Below, piece by piece: positions 29,633-37,817 of a stretch of DNA of 37,817 nt (the first letter of the stretch is position 1; every line of letters starts with the position of its first letter). A model generated the notes under the pieces. It was not told the origin of the DNA. It saw nothing but the letters and a program-made list of their open reading frames with translations, and did no database searches. The stretch is from Sporisorium sorghi (Eukaryota; Basidiomycota; Ustilaginomycetes; Ustilaginales; Ustilaginaceae): assembly GCA_023212695.1 (NCBI GenBank), contig JALCCG010000208.1, positions 1 through 37,817 on the forward strand, read 5' to 3'. The translations under genes and the position numbers were made by a program.

Positions 29633-32600
29633 CTCTTCGTCCTTGCTCGTAGTCCCACTACCTGAAGCAGCTTGGAGACTAGAAGACGTCTGCTTGGCTT
29701 GACGATTCTGCACCGCTGCTTTGATGCGACGAACAAAGTCCTTGCCTCCCGGTCCTGCGCGACCAAGATTCAGCTTGGCCTCGTCTCGCATCCACGAAGC
29801 CACCTCGGCGGCGCCCGATGCATCTCCAAGCGCCAAGTACGTCTCTATCAAGCGACAGAAGAGATACGGAGGAAGCACGTTGGGCGCACGCTGCGTCATT
29901 CGCTGCTTGACACCGTCGGTCGGTGCGGCGCCCACAGAATCAGTCACGTCCTCCTCGAGGCCGGCAGCAGAAGAGTCAACACTCGCTTCTGACGAGATCG
30001 GCAACGTCGCTGCAAGTGCGGCAATCGTCTGAACTCGGGCCTTCTGTCGCGTTCCGCGAGCCAAGCCAAAGTCCAGCATGTCATCTACCTCGACAGAGAC
30101 GAGCTCGCCGTTGCTAGCGTTGCCCGCTTCCCACAGAGGCAGATTGCGTCGGTAATCGTCGCCCTTGTCGAAGAACTTGGTCCAGCGCAACATATAGACG
30201 ATCGAGTCAACGCAGCCAATCCAGTGCAAGCGCCGTTCTTCCCGAGTCACCTCTCTGGACGTCCGAACGGGTGCAGCATTTGCTCTGCCCGCCAAAGCAC
30301 TCGTAGGCACAGAGGCCTGACGATTGAACAAGCTGCTCGCGTTGCGGATTGCAATCAAAGCCTGCGACGTCGTGTGCAGGTTCACGATGTCCTCGCTTTG
30401 AGCGCTGATTTCCATCAGACGAGTCGCAGCTTGGACTAGCTCAAGACGCTTTTTGGGTTGGAGTTTCTTGGCCGTGGTCCGCGCCTCCTCCTGCTTGACG
30501 CCATCCGCAGCAGAGTTGCTCGCAGCGGGGGCTTCCACGCCCTGCATCGACCTCTCGAGCAGGCTTTGAGCCAGTTTCTCGAGAAGAACAGGGTCGGCCT
30601 TCCAGCCTCTCTGCAGCAAAAGGTGGATCGTCCGCGTGACTTGGTAAGGAGATATCTCTGGTGAAAAGACGGCACGCAGCGCGGCCGAATCCCCGAGGCG
30701 CGAGGCAAGTCCGACGGCTTCGCTGAATTCAAACAGCTTATCCACCAGATCCATGCGGTTCTGAGCAAGAGCCCGTGTGATGAGCATCGAAGTCACCGCC
30801 GGCGTGGGTTTCATCGGAGCAAGCTTGGGAAGCTTGTCTTGCTCTGGGTCAGCCCGCCCTCTTCCGCCCACTCTCCTTGCTTTTTCCTGTGCGCCAACCG
30901 AGTAAGGCACCGAGCAGTGTCGGATGAAGAGGTCAACTGCTTTGTCCGCATCGATTTCGACGAGGCCTCCCAGCAAGACGAAAATGTCCACCTCGTCGGG
31001 GATGCGTCGCAAGAGCATGATTTTGGCGAGCGCATCAAACGCGCCAGGCACGTCCTTGGCCGTGAAGCAAGCTCTCGCCAGGGCAGTGAGTCGGTAATGC
31101 GTCCAGTCGATGGGGGTGCATGCTTGCCTGAACACGTCAATGACGAATCTGGCCTTGTTCAACTGCTCGGGAGAAGGTCCAGTCGAGACGTGTGATGCTT
31201 CCTTGGAGGCGCTCTCGCCAATCGTTCCCAGCTGCCTGCTTTCACTTCTCGCTGAGGGGGAACGGCAGAGATTCCTGACGAGAGGGACTAGATACGCTAT
31301 TGAGATGGTGAACTGTCGATCCGAGTCGTGCATCAAGCGAATCTGGCGTTCGATGAGAGGATCCGCAAAGTGCACCGACCCTGCCTTTCTAAGGTTGGAT
31401 CCACAGCTTGTTGGTTCGTTGGACTCAGCCTCGTAGCGATGATGACTCCAGAGTTGGAAGAGCTCAAAGGCTGCCTCGGTCAGTCCTGCTTCCGCCAGGA
31501 GTGCGATCAGTCGTGGGCGTTGTCGTTCATCGAAGCGCAGATTCAGCTGCGCTGCCGAAATGTCCGTCAGGGGCAGCACCCGAAGCGCACGAAGGAGTGC
31601 AACAGCGGTGATCTTCTGACCGCTCGACAGAAGCTGCCGCAGGAGAGCCAAGAAGGTGTCCGTATCCACCATCAAGCCGTCGCGAGCCAGTCGGTGTTCA
31701 CTTCTGCGAGGCAGGCAACGGATGGATGCAGCGGATGTCTTGGCTTTGACAAAGAGGGTGTACGCTTCGGCGGCGAGGGGAAGGGCATCGACGGTTTGAG
31801 CGACGTCGCAGAAGTCCTGCAACGTACGGTTGGGAAGCATGGCAACGAGACGCTGGTCGCTGCGCTGAAGCGAGTAGAGAGCCTCGGACAAGCAAGGTCT
31901 GTCACTCTGGCCTACGAGGTGCGTAAAGACGTTGCGCGTGCTGCGCAGGGGTACGTGCAGCAGGGAGCGGAGCTCGTCGCCGGTACCGCGGCCGTCGACA
32001 GCGTCGAGCAAGTCGAGTCGAAAGCTAGCTGTGAGACTCTCGAATGCCTTGCGGTACTGCACGCCTCCTTTCGGCCTGTCCGCCATGACGCACTTCATGG
32101 CGATGAGACGGAGAGAAACGTCCATGCAGATCTGTTGCAGCTCGGCATCCGACGGTCGAGGTTGCGCATCGTCGGCGGCGTTGGAGAATGCAGCTTCGAG
32201 GGCAGCGAGGTACGTCTTTCCATCGCGGACCGCATCCTGGACCACCTGCTGTGGCAGAGCGTTGGTGTCCCTGAGAGCGCGGACCACGTCGAGAGCAGCT
32301 GCGAAGTCACGCAGATTCGGCTGCAGGTAGTATGCAATCAGCTGTGCACCTTGGCGGGCGGAAGGAAAGTCTGGAGTGTGCGCTTCCAGATGGGCCCGAA
32401 GAGCGTTGACGACGGGAGCCAGCTCGGGACTGTGAAGATGCACAGCAAGCTCGACAAGCCGCATGGTCTCGCCGACAGGGAAGTTGGTTGGAATGCTGAT
32501 GCCTGCGCCTTGTGCGGGGGACGAGCCTGGAGCGGATGGTGGTGGTGATTGGTTGCCATGGTCCTTCGACGTATTGGCGGTGCTGGAACTTGATTGACGC

Positions 32601-33664
32601 AGCTGGATGAGGTCGTCTAGCATGAGCATGAAGACGTTGAGAATGGCGCCGTTGTGCAGGAGATACTCGCCGCCGTTGCAGCGTACGAGGATGGCTCGGA
32701 GCAGATTGTAGCGCTCCTCCGTTCCGGGATAGATCTGAAAGTAGCCTGGCTTCGTTTTTGTGTTGGAGATATCCGTGCCGATAATGTCCTCGAGAAGCAG
32801 GGCAAGGACACCTCCGAGGCCGTCTTTGCCAACTCGCTTGATGAGGGAAAAGACGTCAAAGTGGGAGAGAGCTGACAGGCTCGCCGGATCGAGCTCTCTT
32901 AGCATCAGGTATGCATCGATGCGGTGGAAGCCAGGAGGGAGCTGCGCTTTGATCTGACGATACTTGTCCTTGTCGACCGCAACGGAACCGGTAAGAAAGT
33001 CGAGCAGTAGCTGAACGGGAATAGTTGATTGGAATCGAGAGGGCGAGTGATTTGCTGACGTTATTGTCGAGAGGTCGCGATCTGGCGGATGCGTGGGCGA
33101 CCATTGCGTGGAGGCGTCGCTGGGGGCAGTGTCAGTTCGCAGACGCTTGACCTTAGCATGAGTAAAGGGTGGATCGTGAAGGACCGACTCGATGCCGTGT
33201 TGGTCCACAGAAACGGACACGTGTGGCGAGCTGGCATGAGTCCTTTTGGTGTGCGCAGCTGACGAGAAGCATCGTGTGCTTGCAGCGTGCCCGCGAGGTG
33301 GAGCATGGCGTGGCTGTGGAGGTTGCCATGTGCGGTATGAGCACTCGGCGAGCGGCGGAGTGAGCGATGCTGCATCCGCTATGCGCAGCGAGCGAGACGC
33401 TGATGATCTGAACGCCGAGCCGCCTGAGCCCAGGCATCGAGGGCCAATCATGCCATCACCCGTGTATTGTCCTGTTTGGCGACGACATGTGAGGACAAGG
33501 TGTATTCGGCGGGAAGATGGCTTGATCGAGAGCGTTGAGAGTGGCCGAGCTAATCGTAGCGCCGTCGTTTGAGGTATGCCAACCCGGGCCGAATGGTGGT
33601 GTGGAAGCAAGGACAGAGAGGTACGATCGGATCGACTCAGCTGTTTGGTCATAAGCTTGCTCAA
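29534..33664 (-). CDS. Giant helical-repeat (PPR-like) protein of unknown function, probably mitochondrial
   Basis: 1376 aa from the first ATG, in one exon; I do not recognise the family. Residue 72 is also Met (start at 33451), and the sequence after it (CLGSGGSAFRSSASRSLRIA, later RCFSSAAHTKR) looks like a mitochondrial presequence, so 33451 (1305 aa) may be the true start. The body is helical. Segments such as LALLRQLLSSGQKITAVALL, RLIALLAEAGLTEAAFELF and YRLTALARACFTAKDVPGAF have the paired-helix spacing of PPR or TPR proteins. This suggests an organelle RNA-binding scaffold, an inference from pattern alone. Near the C-terminus a run of about 11 Ser (around 1345-1357) is encoded by an AGC repeat. 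It is transcribed in the same direction as ATP16, which follows it. Confidence 0.8.
29597..29630. repeat. CTG/CAG trinucleotide repeat encoding poly-Ser
   Basis: About eleven GCT units on the plus strand, read as AGC (Ser) in the minus-strand gene near its C-terminus. Length variation would keep the frame. Confidence 0.93.
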
Positions 33665-33775
33665 ACGTCACACTTGGAACAACTTTCCGAAAAGTGACAA
33701 AAATCTCGAGGCAAAGCACACACGATCTGACCGCCACTTGAGAGAATTCCACGATTTCCGCCATCTGCTGCCTTC

Positions 33776-33801
33776 TTTTTTTTTTTTTTTTTTTTTTTTT
33801 T
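33776..33801. repeat. T26 homopolymer
   Basis: Twenty-six consecutive T, 112 bp upstream of the first ATG of the minus-strand giant gene, followed by more TTC-rich sequence. Confidence 0.95.
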
Positions 33802-33845
33802 GGTCTTCTTTTTCTTCTTCTTCGGAAGACGAGAAACCCGAAGCG

Positions 33846-33853
33846 CCAATTGG
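33846..33853. promoter_or_regulatory. CCAATTGG, possible double CCAAT box
   Basis: Perfect palindrome carrying CCAAT on both strands, about 180 bp upstream of the giant gene's first ATG. CCAAT boxes are bound by the Hap2/3/5 complex, which in fungi often controls mitochondrial genes. A single 8-mer is weak evidence. Confidence 0.3.
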
Positions 33854-33902
33854 TCAGCAGCCACGAAAGGACCCTGAACAACCACGCTTTGCTAACAACG
33901 CC

Positions 33903-33938
33903 AAAAATAAAAATAAAAATAAAAATTAAAAATTAAAA
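33903..33938. repeat. AAAAAT short tandem repeat
   Basis: Three perfect AAAAAT units followed by AAAAATT, AAAAATT and AAAAT; about 150-190 bp beyond the prefoldin 5 stop codon. Confidence 0.9.
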
Positions 33939-34090
33939 TGCGCGATTGTGAGTGTCGTCGGGCTAACATATCCTGGAAAAAAGGCTGGCTCTTCTCGATG
34001 TGGGCCATGTCACTACACAACTTGGTGGGACTTCGGATACGAGCTGTTGTTACAAGGATGCGAGAGGTACACGACATCGAGAGATGGTCA

Positions 34091-34949
34091 CTAGGAAGCT
34101 GTTGCCGCGGTTGATCCTGCGCCTCGACTTGCTGCGGCCTGCTGCTCGGCCCTCGCTTTCTGTCAAGGTGATACAAGAATGCAGTCGAAGACGTCAGTGG
34201 TGTTCTCTGCACAAGGGGCTGAGAGCGATTGACTCTGATGAGCAATGACTTACAAGCCGGATCATCTCGACGGTGGTTTGTAGATTCTCCTGCTGTCGAA
34301 GCACGGTTTCTTGCAGCTGCTCCAGGTTCTTTGTGAGGAACTCGACCTTTTCCTGGTACATCTTGGTAGCATCGCTCGTCGACTGAGGGGGTATCGCAAG
34401 GGTAGCATGAATGGAGCATAGATATAAAGGTACGTCGCGTCAGTGGATCGTATTCCTAAACAGGAGTGCAGTGTATGAGCCGGGCTGTACTTACCTTCTC
34501 GACAAAGTAACCGGTGCCGACATCAACAATAACATTATTAAGATCCGACAGCTTGCCAGGAACGTAGAGCGATGATGTCAATGGGATCAGTGTAGTCTTG
34601 TCTATGTTGGCAGAGAATGAGAAGGATTATCAGCAAGAGTTCTTCAGTTCAGCAAGACACTACTTGCAAACGCACCTTTGTTTTCCGGCTTGATGGTAGC
34701 GACGCTCTCGATGCAGCTCTTGAACTTGGCCTGCGCTGCTTTCAGCTGTCCAAACGACGAGGTGAGGTGCTGCACTTCTGTCTCGAGCTGCTTCTTGACC
34801 TCGAGAAGCTGAGTTGCGCCGTAGTGAAAAGAGCGCATCAAGTGTCAGTGTGCATGTTCTGCTTCGTCTCGCAGCTGATGGAATGACGCAAAGCCTACCT
34901 GTTGGACATCCAAGGACATGAGGTCCACTTGCTGACCCTTGGAACCCAT
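34091..34949 (-). CDS. GIM5: Prefoldin subunit 5; five exons
   Basis: Exons 34949-34899, 34808-34676, 34601-34495, 34382-34254 and 34159-34091 give 162 aa (human PFDN5 154). Prefoldin is a cytosolic hexamer that passes unfolded actin and tubulin to the CCT chaperonin; subunit 5 is alpha-type. The N-terminal coiled coil contains [19 protein letters not shown] (18-36). The central beta-hairpin block reads [14 protein letters not shown] (66-79) and [13 protein letters not shown] (85-97), nearly the human PLTSSMYVPGKL and DVGTGYYVEK. The second coiled coil is [18 protein letters not shown], and the tail is Ala-rich. Introns of 90, 74, 112 and 94 nt have GTAGGC, GTGCGT, GTAAGT and GTAAGT donors and AG acceptors; all phases agree. 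No single open frame shows this gene. It diverges from the next gene with 290 bp between start codons. Confidence 0.95.
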
Positions 34950-35239
34950 CGTTGCTGAGGTCGGTATCGATGTGTGCGTGTTGGTTGTAGCAAGTGTTGG
35001 TTGGGGTTAGCTCGTGATCGACGTGAGCTGTGCGCTGCTTCCTGCGTGGAACACGGATCTCGGCGAATTTTGGTTGACAGGGTGCGAAACCTTCTTTTTT
35101 TGGGTTTTTGATTTTTTGGTTCTACCCTTCTCAACACCATCAAAGCGACCAGAGCCAAGTCTCCAGGATCTTTCATCATCAGCACATCCGTGGCTCAGCT
35201 CTGTCTTCGTCGGAAGAGATCCGCACCACTCTCACCACA
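34950..35239. promoter_or_regulatory. Short bidirectional promoter, GIM5 / 145-aa gene
   Basis: 290 bp separate the divergent start codons, so one compact region must drive both genes. It contains a T-rich patch at about 35093-35120. No TATA box is obvious. Confidence 0.6.
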
Positions 35240-35677
35240 ATGGGCAAATCATCCAAGTTCTACAAGAAGCCGTCACTCAAGGAGAAGCAGGCGGCGCAAG
35301 GCAAGGTGCGATCGTCCACCGCCACTGCGTCTACTTCGAGTGCACCAGTCTTCAAACAGGTCACTGTCCAGAAAGCCGCACTAACAGGAAAGGCGCTCGA
35401 AAAGCGACAGCAGCTCGAGCAAAAGTCTCGTCAGAAGGAAGAAGCGACGCGTGCTGCTAAGCCCGTCTTCCGCCAAGCTGCCACGTCGTCAACAACGGCA
35501 ACAGCATCGAGATTCGAACAGGACGGCGATGATGAAGATGACGGAGATGATATGGTTGATGGTGAGGCGGAGGTGATCAAGAGGCGTCCGCGCAATCGTC
35601 AGAGGAAGGACTGGGGTCCTATGCCCAAGGAGATGGGCATCGACTACATGAAGCAGTGGGACTCTCGCCGCTCTTGA
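35240..35677 (+). CDS. Small basic protein of unknown function
   Basis: 145 aa from the ATG at 35240; the frame is open to 35108, but the additional 44 residues look like leader. I do not recognise it. The N-terminus is basic (MGKSSKFYKKPSLKEKQAA). Residues 25-90 are Thr/Ser/Ala-rich and contain a repeated PVF(K/R)Q motif at 36-40 and 75-79. Residues 94-111 are strongly acidic. Then comes a basic patch KRRPRNRQRK (114-123) and a compact end, DWGPMPKEMGIDYMKQWD (124-141), that looks conserved in style. Alternating basic and acidic blocks suggest a nuclear or nucleolar protein, which is inference only. Low-complexity middle plus ordered ends, a compact promoter shared with prefoldin 5 and a clean stop argue that it is a real gene. 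Confidence 0.75.
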   Translation: MGKSSKFYKKPSLKEKQAAQGKVRSSTATASTSSAPVFKQVTVQKAALTGKALEKRQQLEQKSRQKEEATRAAKPVFRQAATSSTTATASRFEQDGDDEDDGDDMVDGEAEVIKRRPRNRQRKDWGPMPKEMGIDYMKQWDSRRS

Positions 35678-35942
35678 ACAGCAAGCCGTTGCTTTGACCT
35701 ATCACAACGCTCCCTCTCATCGTCCGATCCAGGCAATATACCCGACGTGATCCACGCTCCTCATGCCCCGACCCTGCCAACTCTCTCGCAACCATCTCAC
35801 ACTTGTAACAGTATCCGTCTCACACTTGTAGCAATACCACTCGACAGCTCGAAAGCATCAAAGAGTCTCTATTTCGAGCCATTTTGAAGAGCGCGCTCTG
35901 ACTCGCTTGTCGCGAACTACGCAAGAGCACCGCATAAGCGGC
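35678..35942. other. Convergent gap with duplicated TCTCACACTTGTA element
   Basis: 265 bp between convergent stops. A 19-bp element is present twice in tandem (35795-35813 and 35818-35836), differing at two or three positions. Each copy contains TGTA-NCAN-TA, resembling a Pumilio-family binding site in the presumed 3' UTR of the 145-aa gene. Confidence 0.6.
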
Positions 35943-37375
35943 TCACTTCTTGGCAGGCGCAGGGTACTCGTAGAAGCCGCCCTTCTCGCCGCTCTTCTTG
36001 CCGAGCTTGCCCTGCTTGACCAGGTCCTCGAGCAGCTTGGATTCAGAGACAGCCTCGGCGCTGATCTCGCCCGTCTTGACGCGCGTCTCCCTCCAGCCCT
36101 TGGCAATGTGCGAGAGCGTGTCCAGACCGACCAGGTCGGCGAGCTCGAACGGTCCCATGGGGTCTGTAAAGAGGCAGGAGATGATGTTATGTCAGCCGCG
36201 ATTCCCAGTCACACACACAGAGAGAGAGAGAGAGGGGTTGAGTTCAACTTACATCCGGCACCGAGCTTCATGGCAATGTCGACGTCCTTGGCAGTAGCCT
36301 CGCCTCGCTCGACCAGACGGATGGCCTCGAGCATGTAAGGCACAAGCAATCGGTTGACGATGAAACTAAACAGAAAGGATGGAAAGAATGTCAGCGTGTT
36401 GCTTCCAGGATCGACTCTAATCTACCGCCTCGACTTACCCAGGCGAGTCAATGCAGGCAACGGGCGTCTTGCCCATGCGCTTAGCCACCTCGGTCAGCGA
36501 GTCGAACGTGTCGTTGTTGGTCTTGGTGGTTCGAATGACCTCGACGAGCCTATGAATCAAAAGCGATGGAGATTCTTGTGTCAGTGGGAAAGGAATTCAT
36601 CACCTGTTCGGCACAGCTCGGCTTGTGCTTACTTCATCTGAGGAACGGGGTTGAAGGCGTGGAAGCCTGCGAGAGGTAAAGGTCAGGATGCAAATGGGTC
36701 AGCAAGGAGCAGTCTCCCAGATATAAGGCTAAGGGTACTCACCTCCGAAGAGCTCTTGCCTCTCAGCCGAGACGGCGTCAGCCACGTCGGTGATGGAGAG
36801 CGAGCTGGTGTTGGAGGCGAAGAGGGCGTCCTTGGGAGCCTTGCCGTCGAGGAAGCCAAAGAGGTCCTTCTTGATGCCGACGTTCTCGATGATAGCTTCG
36901 ATGACCAGGTCGGTGTCCTTGACGGCCTCGGCTGGGTCGGTGGTGACCTTGATCGAGTCGACGATGCCCTTGACAAACTGGGCCTGCTCGTCGGCGCTCG
37001 ACTCGGCCATAGCCTTCTTTGCGATACGGGCGAGCGACTTGGAGATGATGTTCTGGCCGTTGGCAAGCGCCTTGTCGGTGACGTCCGAGAGGGTCACGTT
37101 GAACTTGCCCTTGTGGGCCAGCACCTGGGCGATACCGGCACCCATGAGACCAGCTCCAAAGCTAGAAAGCAGGGCACGAGTAGGATTCAGTCAGCATTCG
37201 TTATATCAATCACACTTGGATGCGAATGAGGGCAAACTTACACAGTGATGTTCTGCACATCCTTGTTCTGGACCATGGAGGTCGAGAACGCGCGAGCAGC
37301 GGATCGGCTCATCGAGGCCGAAGCCTTGGTCTGAGCAACTCGCAGTGCTACAACTCGGGAGGATTGAAGCATCAT
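35943..37375 (-). CDS. HADH: Mitochondrial L-3-hydroxyacyl-CoA dehydrogenase; six exons
   Basis: Exons 37375-37242, 37161-36743, 36666-36633, 36549-36439, 36365-36253 and 36163-35943 give 343 aa (human HADH 314). The enzyme oxidises 3-hydroxyacyl-CoA with NAD+, the third step of beta-oxidation. The N-terminus ([14 protein letters not shown], then [12 protein letters not shown]) is a mitochondrial presequence, and the C-terminus PAPAKK is not a peroxisomal signal. FGAGLMGAG (46-54) is the NAD-binding Gly-rich loop. His187 in [11 protein letters not shown] and Glu199 in LVEVI correspond to the catalytic pair of human [18 protein letters not shown] and [16 protein letters not shown] complete the C-terminal dimerisation domain. 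Introns are 80, 76, 83, 73 and 89 nt with GTAAG or GTGAG donors and consistent phases. Exon 3 is only 34 nt and carries the catalytic His. Two adjacent ATGs (37375, 37372) are possible starts. Confidence 0.95.
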
Positions 37376-37737
37376 TTTGTGAGCGAAGGAAGGTATTACC
37401 GGATAGGATCGGTTTGGCCAGGATGATGAAAGTGGCAGAAGAGAAAAGTGTTGTTCGAGCATCGGGTGTTTCCGTTGTTTCTTCTCAGCATCTCTCTCAG
37501 CGCTGTCTGCTGCCTCAGAGAGCGCAGAGCTGTCTCTGAGTCTGTAGTTGCAGCACAGTGACAGCAGTCTGTGGAGAAAAGTCGCCCGGGCCAGCCGGAT
37601 CGACAGGTTCACCGAGCGTGAAAAAGGAGCAGGAAACCGCATAGGATCGCTCTAACATCTCCGAGAAAAAGGCCTTTGCTGACTGTGGCTGACAATTCAC
37701 TGAAAAGGACACTCGAGCCAAAATTTCGGAAGGCACG

Positions 37738-37812
<75 letters not shown>

Positions 37813-37817
37813 CTTTT
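37376..37817. promoter_or_regulatory. Promoter side of the dehydrogenase gene, ending in a T72 run
   Basis: 442 bp upstream of the dehydrogenase start. The frame is open back to 37642, but these 89 codons look like leader. The last 77 bases are T72, one C and T4. No other gene is supported. Confidence 0.55.
37741..37812. repeat. T72 homopolymer at the window edge
   Basis: Seventy-two consecutive T, then C and four T to the end. Far longer than the 20-26 bp tracts elsewhere, and located where the window stops, so the length may be an assembly effect. Confidence 0.95.

Larger units (their letters stand above)
33665..34090. promoter_or_regulatory. Gap between giant repeat-protein gene and prefoldin 5
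   Basis: 426 bp holding the promoter of the giant protein gene and the 3' end of prefoldin 5, both on the minus strand. It contains T26 (33776-33801), a CCAATTGG palindrome (33846-33853) that presents a CCAAT box on both strands, and an AAAAAT-type repeat (33903-33938). No gene is supported. Confidence 0.55.

Noticed and set aside
31328..32548. 406-codon open frame antisense to the giant repeat-protein gene
   Set aside because: Same register effect as over ATR: codon boundaries coincide with those of the sense gene and the product has no recognisable domain.
35943..35990. Hidden peroxisomal targeting signal on the dehydrogenase by stop readthrough
   Set aside because: Smut fungi are known to make peroxisomal isoforms this way, but the stop context here is TGA-GCC rather than TGA-CTA and the readthrough frame shows no SKL-like end.

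Overview
The window looks like nuclear DNA of a smut fungus (Basidiomycota, Ustilaginomycetes; close to Ustilago, Sporisorium or Pseudozyma). The reasons are large intronless genes with GC-rich third positions, short introns (73-112 nt) confined to small conserved genes, GT(A/G)AG donors with CTGAC branch points, and proteins of fungal type. No transposon, plasmid, phage, CRISPR, rRNA or tRNA signal was seen. The species assignment is inference from gene style, not from a database match.

Twelve protein genes fill almost the whole window. From left to right: an ATR/Mec1 checkpoint kinase (+); a very long glycogenin (+); a Ysc84/SH3YL1-type lipid-binding protein (-); exocyst subunit Sec3 (+); a mitochondrial-type PPR protein (-); a peroxisomal ABCD half-transporter (-); TFIIE beta (+); ATP synthase delta subunit (-); a giant helical-repeat protein with a probable mitochondrial presequence (-); prefoldin subunit 5 (-); a 145-residue protein of unknown function (+); and mitochondrial 3-hydroxyacyl-CoA dehydrogenase (-). 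Five of these contain introns and had to be assembled by eye. Prefoldin 5 (five exons) and the dehydrogenase (six exons) are reconstructed exon by exon with consistent phase, and the Ysc84 gene gains a tiny terminal exon.

The genes are not an operon or an obvious biosynthetic cluster. Two loose themes are visible. Four products are probably mitochondrial (PPR protein, ATP synthase delta, giant repeat protein, hydroxyacyl-CoA dehydrogenase). The peroxisomal fatty-acyl transporter and the mitochondrial dehydrogenase both belong to fatty-acid beta-oxidation. Sec3 and the Ysc84-like protein share a divergent promoter region and both act at the plasma membrane/cortical actin interface.

The non-coding DNA is unusual for its long homopolymers: a near-pure C tract of 54 bp at the left edge, A/T tracts of 20-26 bp in four intergenic regions, and a 72-base T run at the right edge. 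Both edges therefore lie beside sequences that commonly stop assemblies. Other items worth checking are a degenerate tandem repeat between Sec3 and the PPR gene, a 580-nt intron in the ATP synthase delta gene, repeated motifs in the glycogenin tail, and Pumilio-like motifs in two presumed 3' UTRs. I found no convincing undescribed multi-gene system here; the best novelty candidates are the two unrecognised proteins and the repeat structures.
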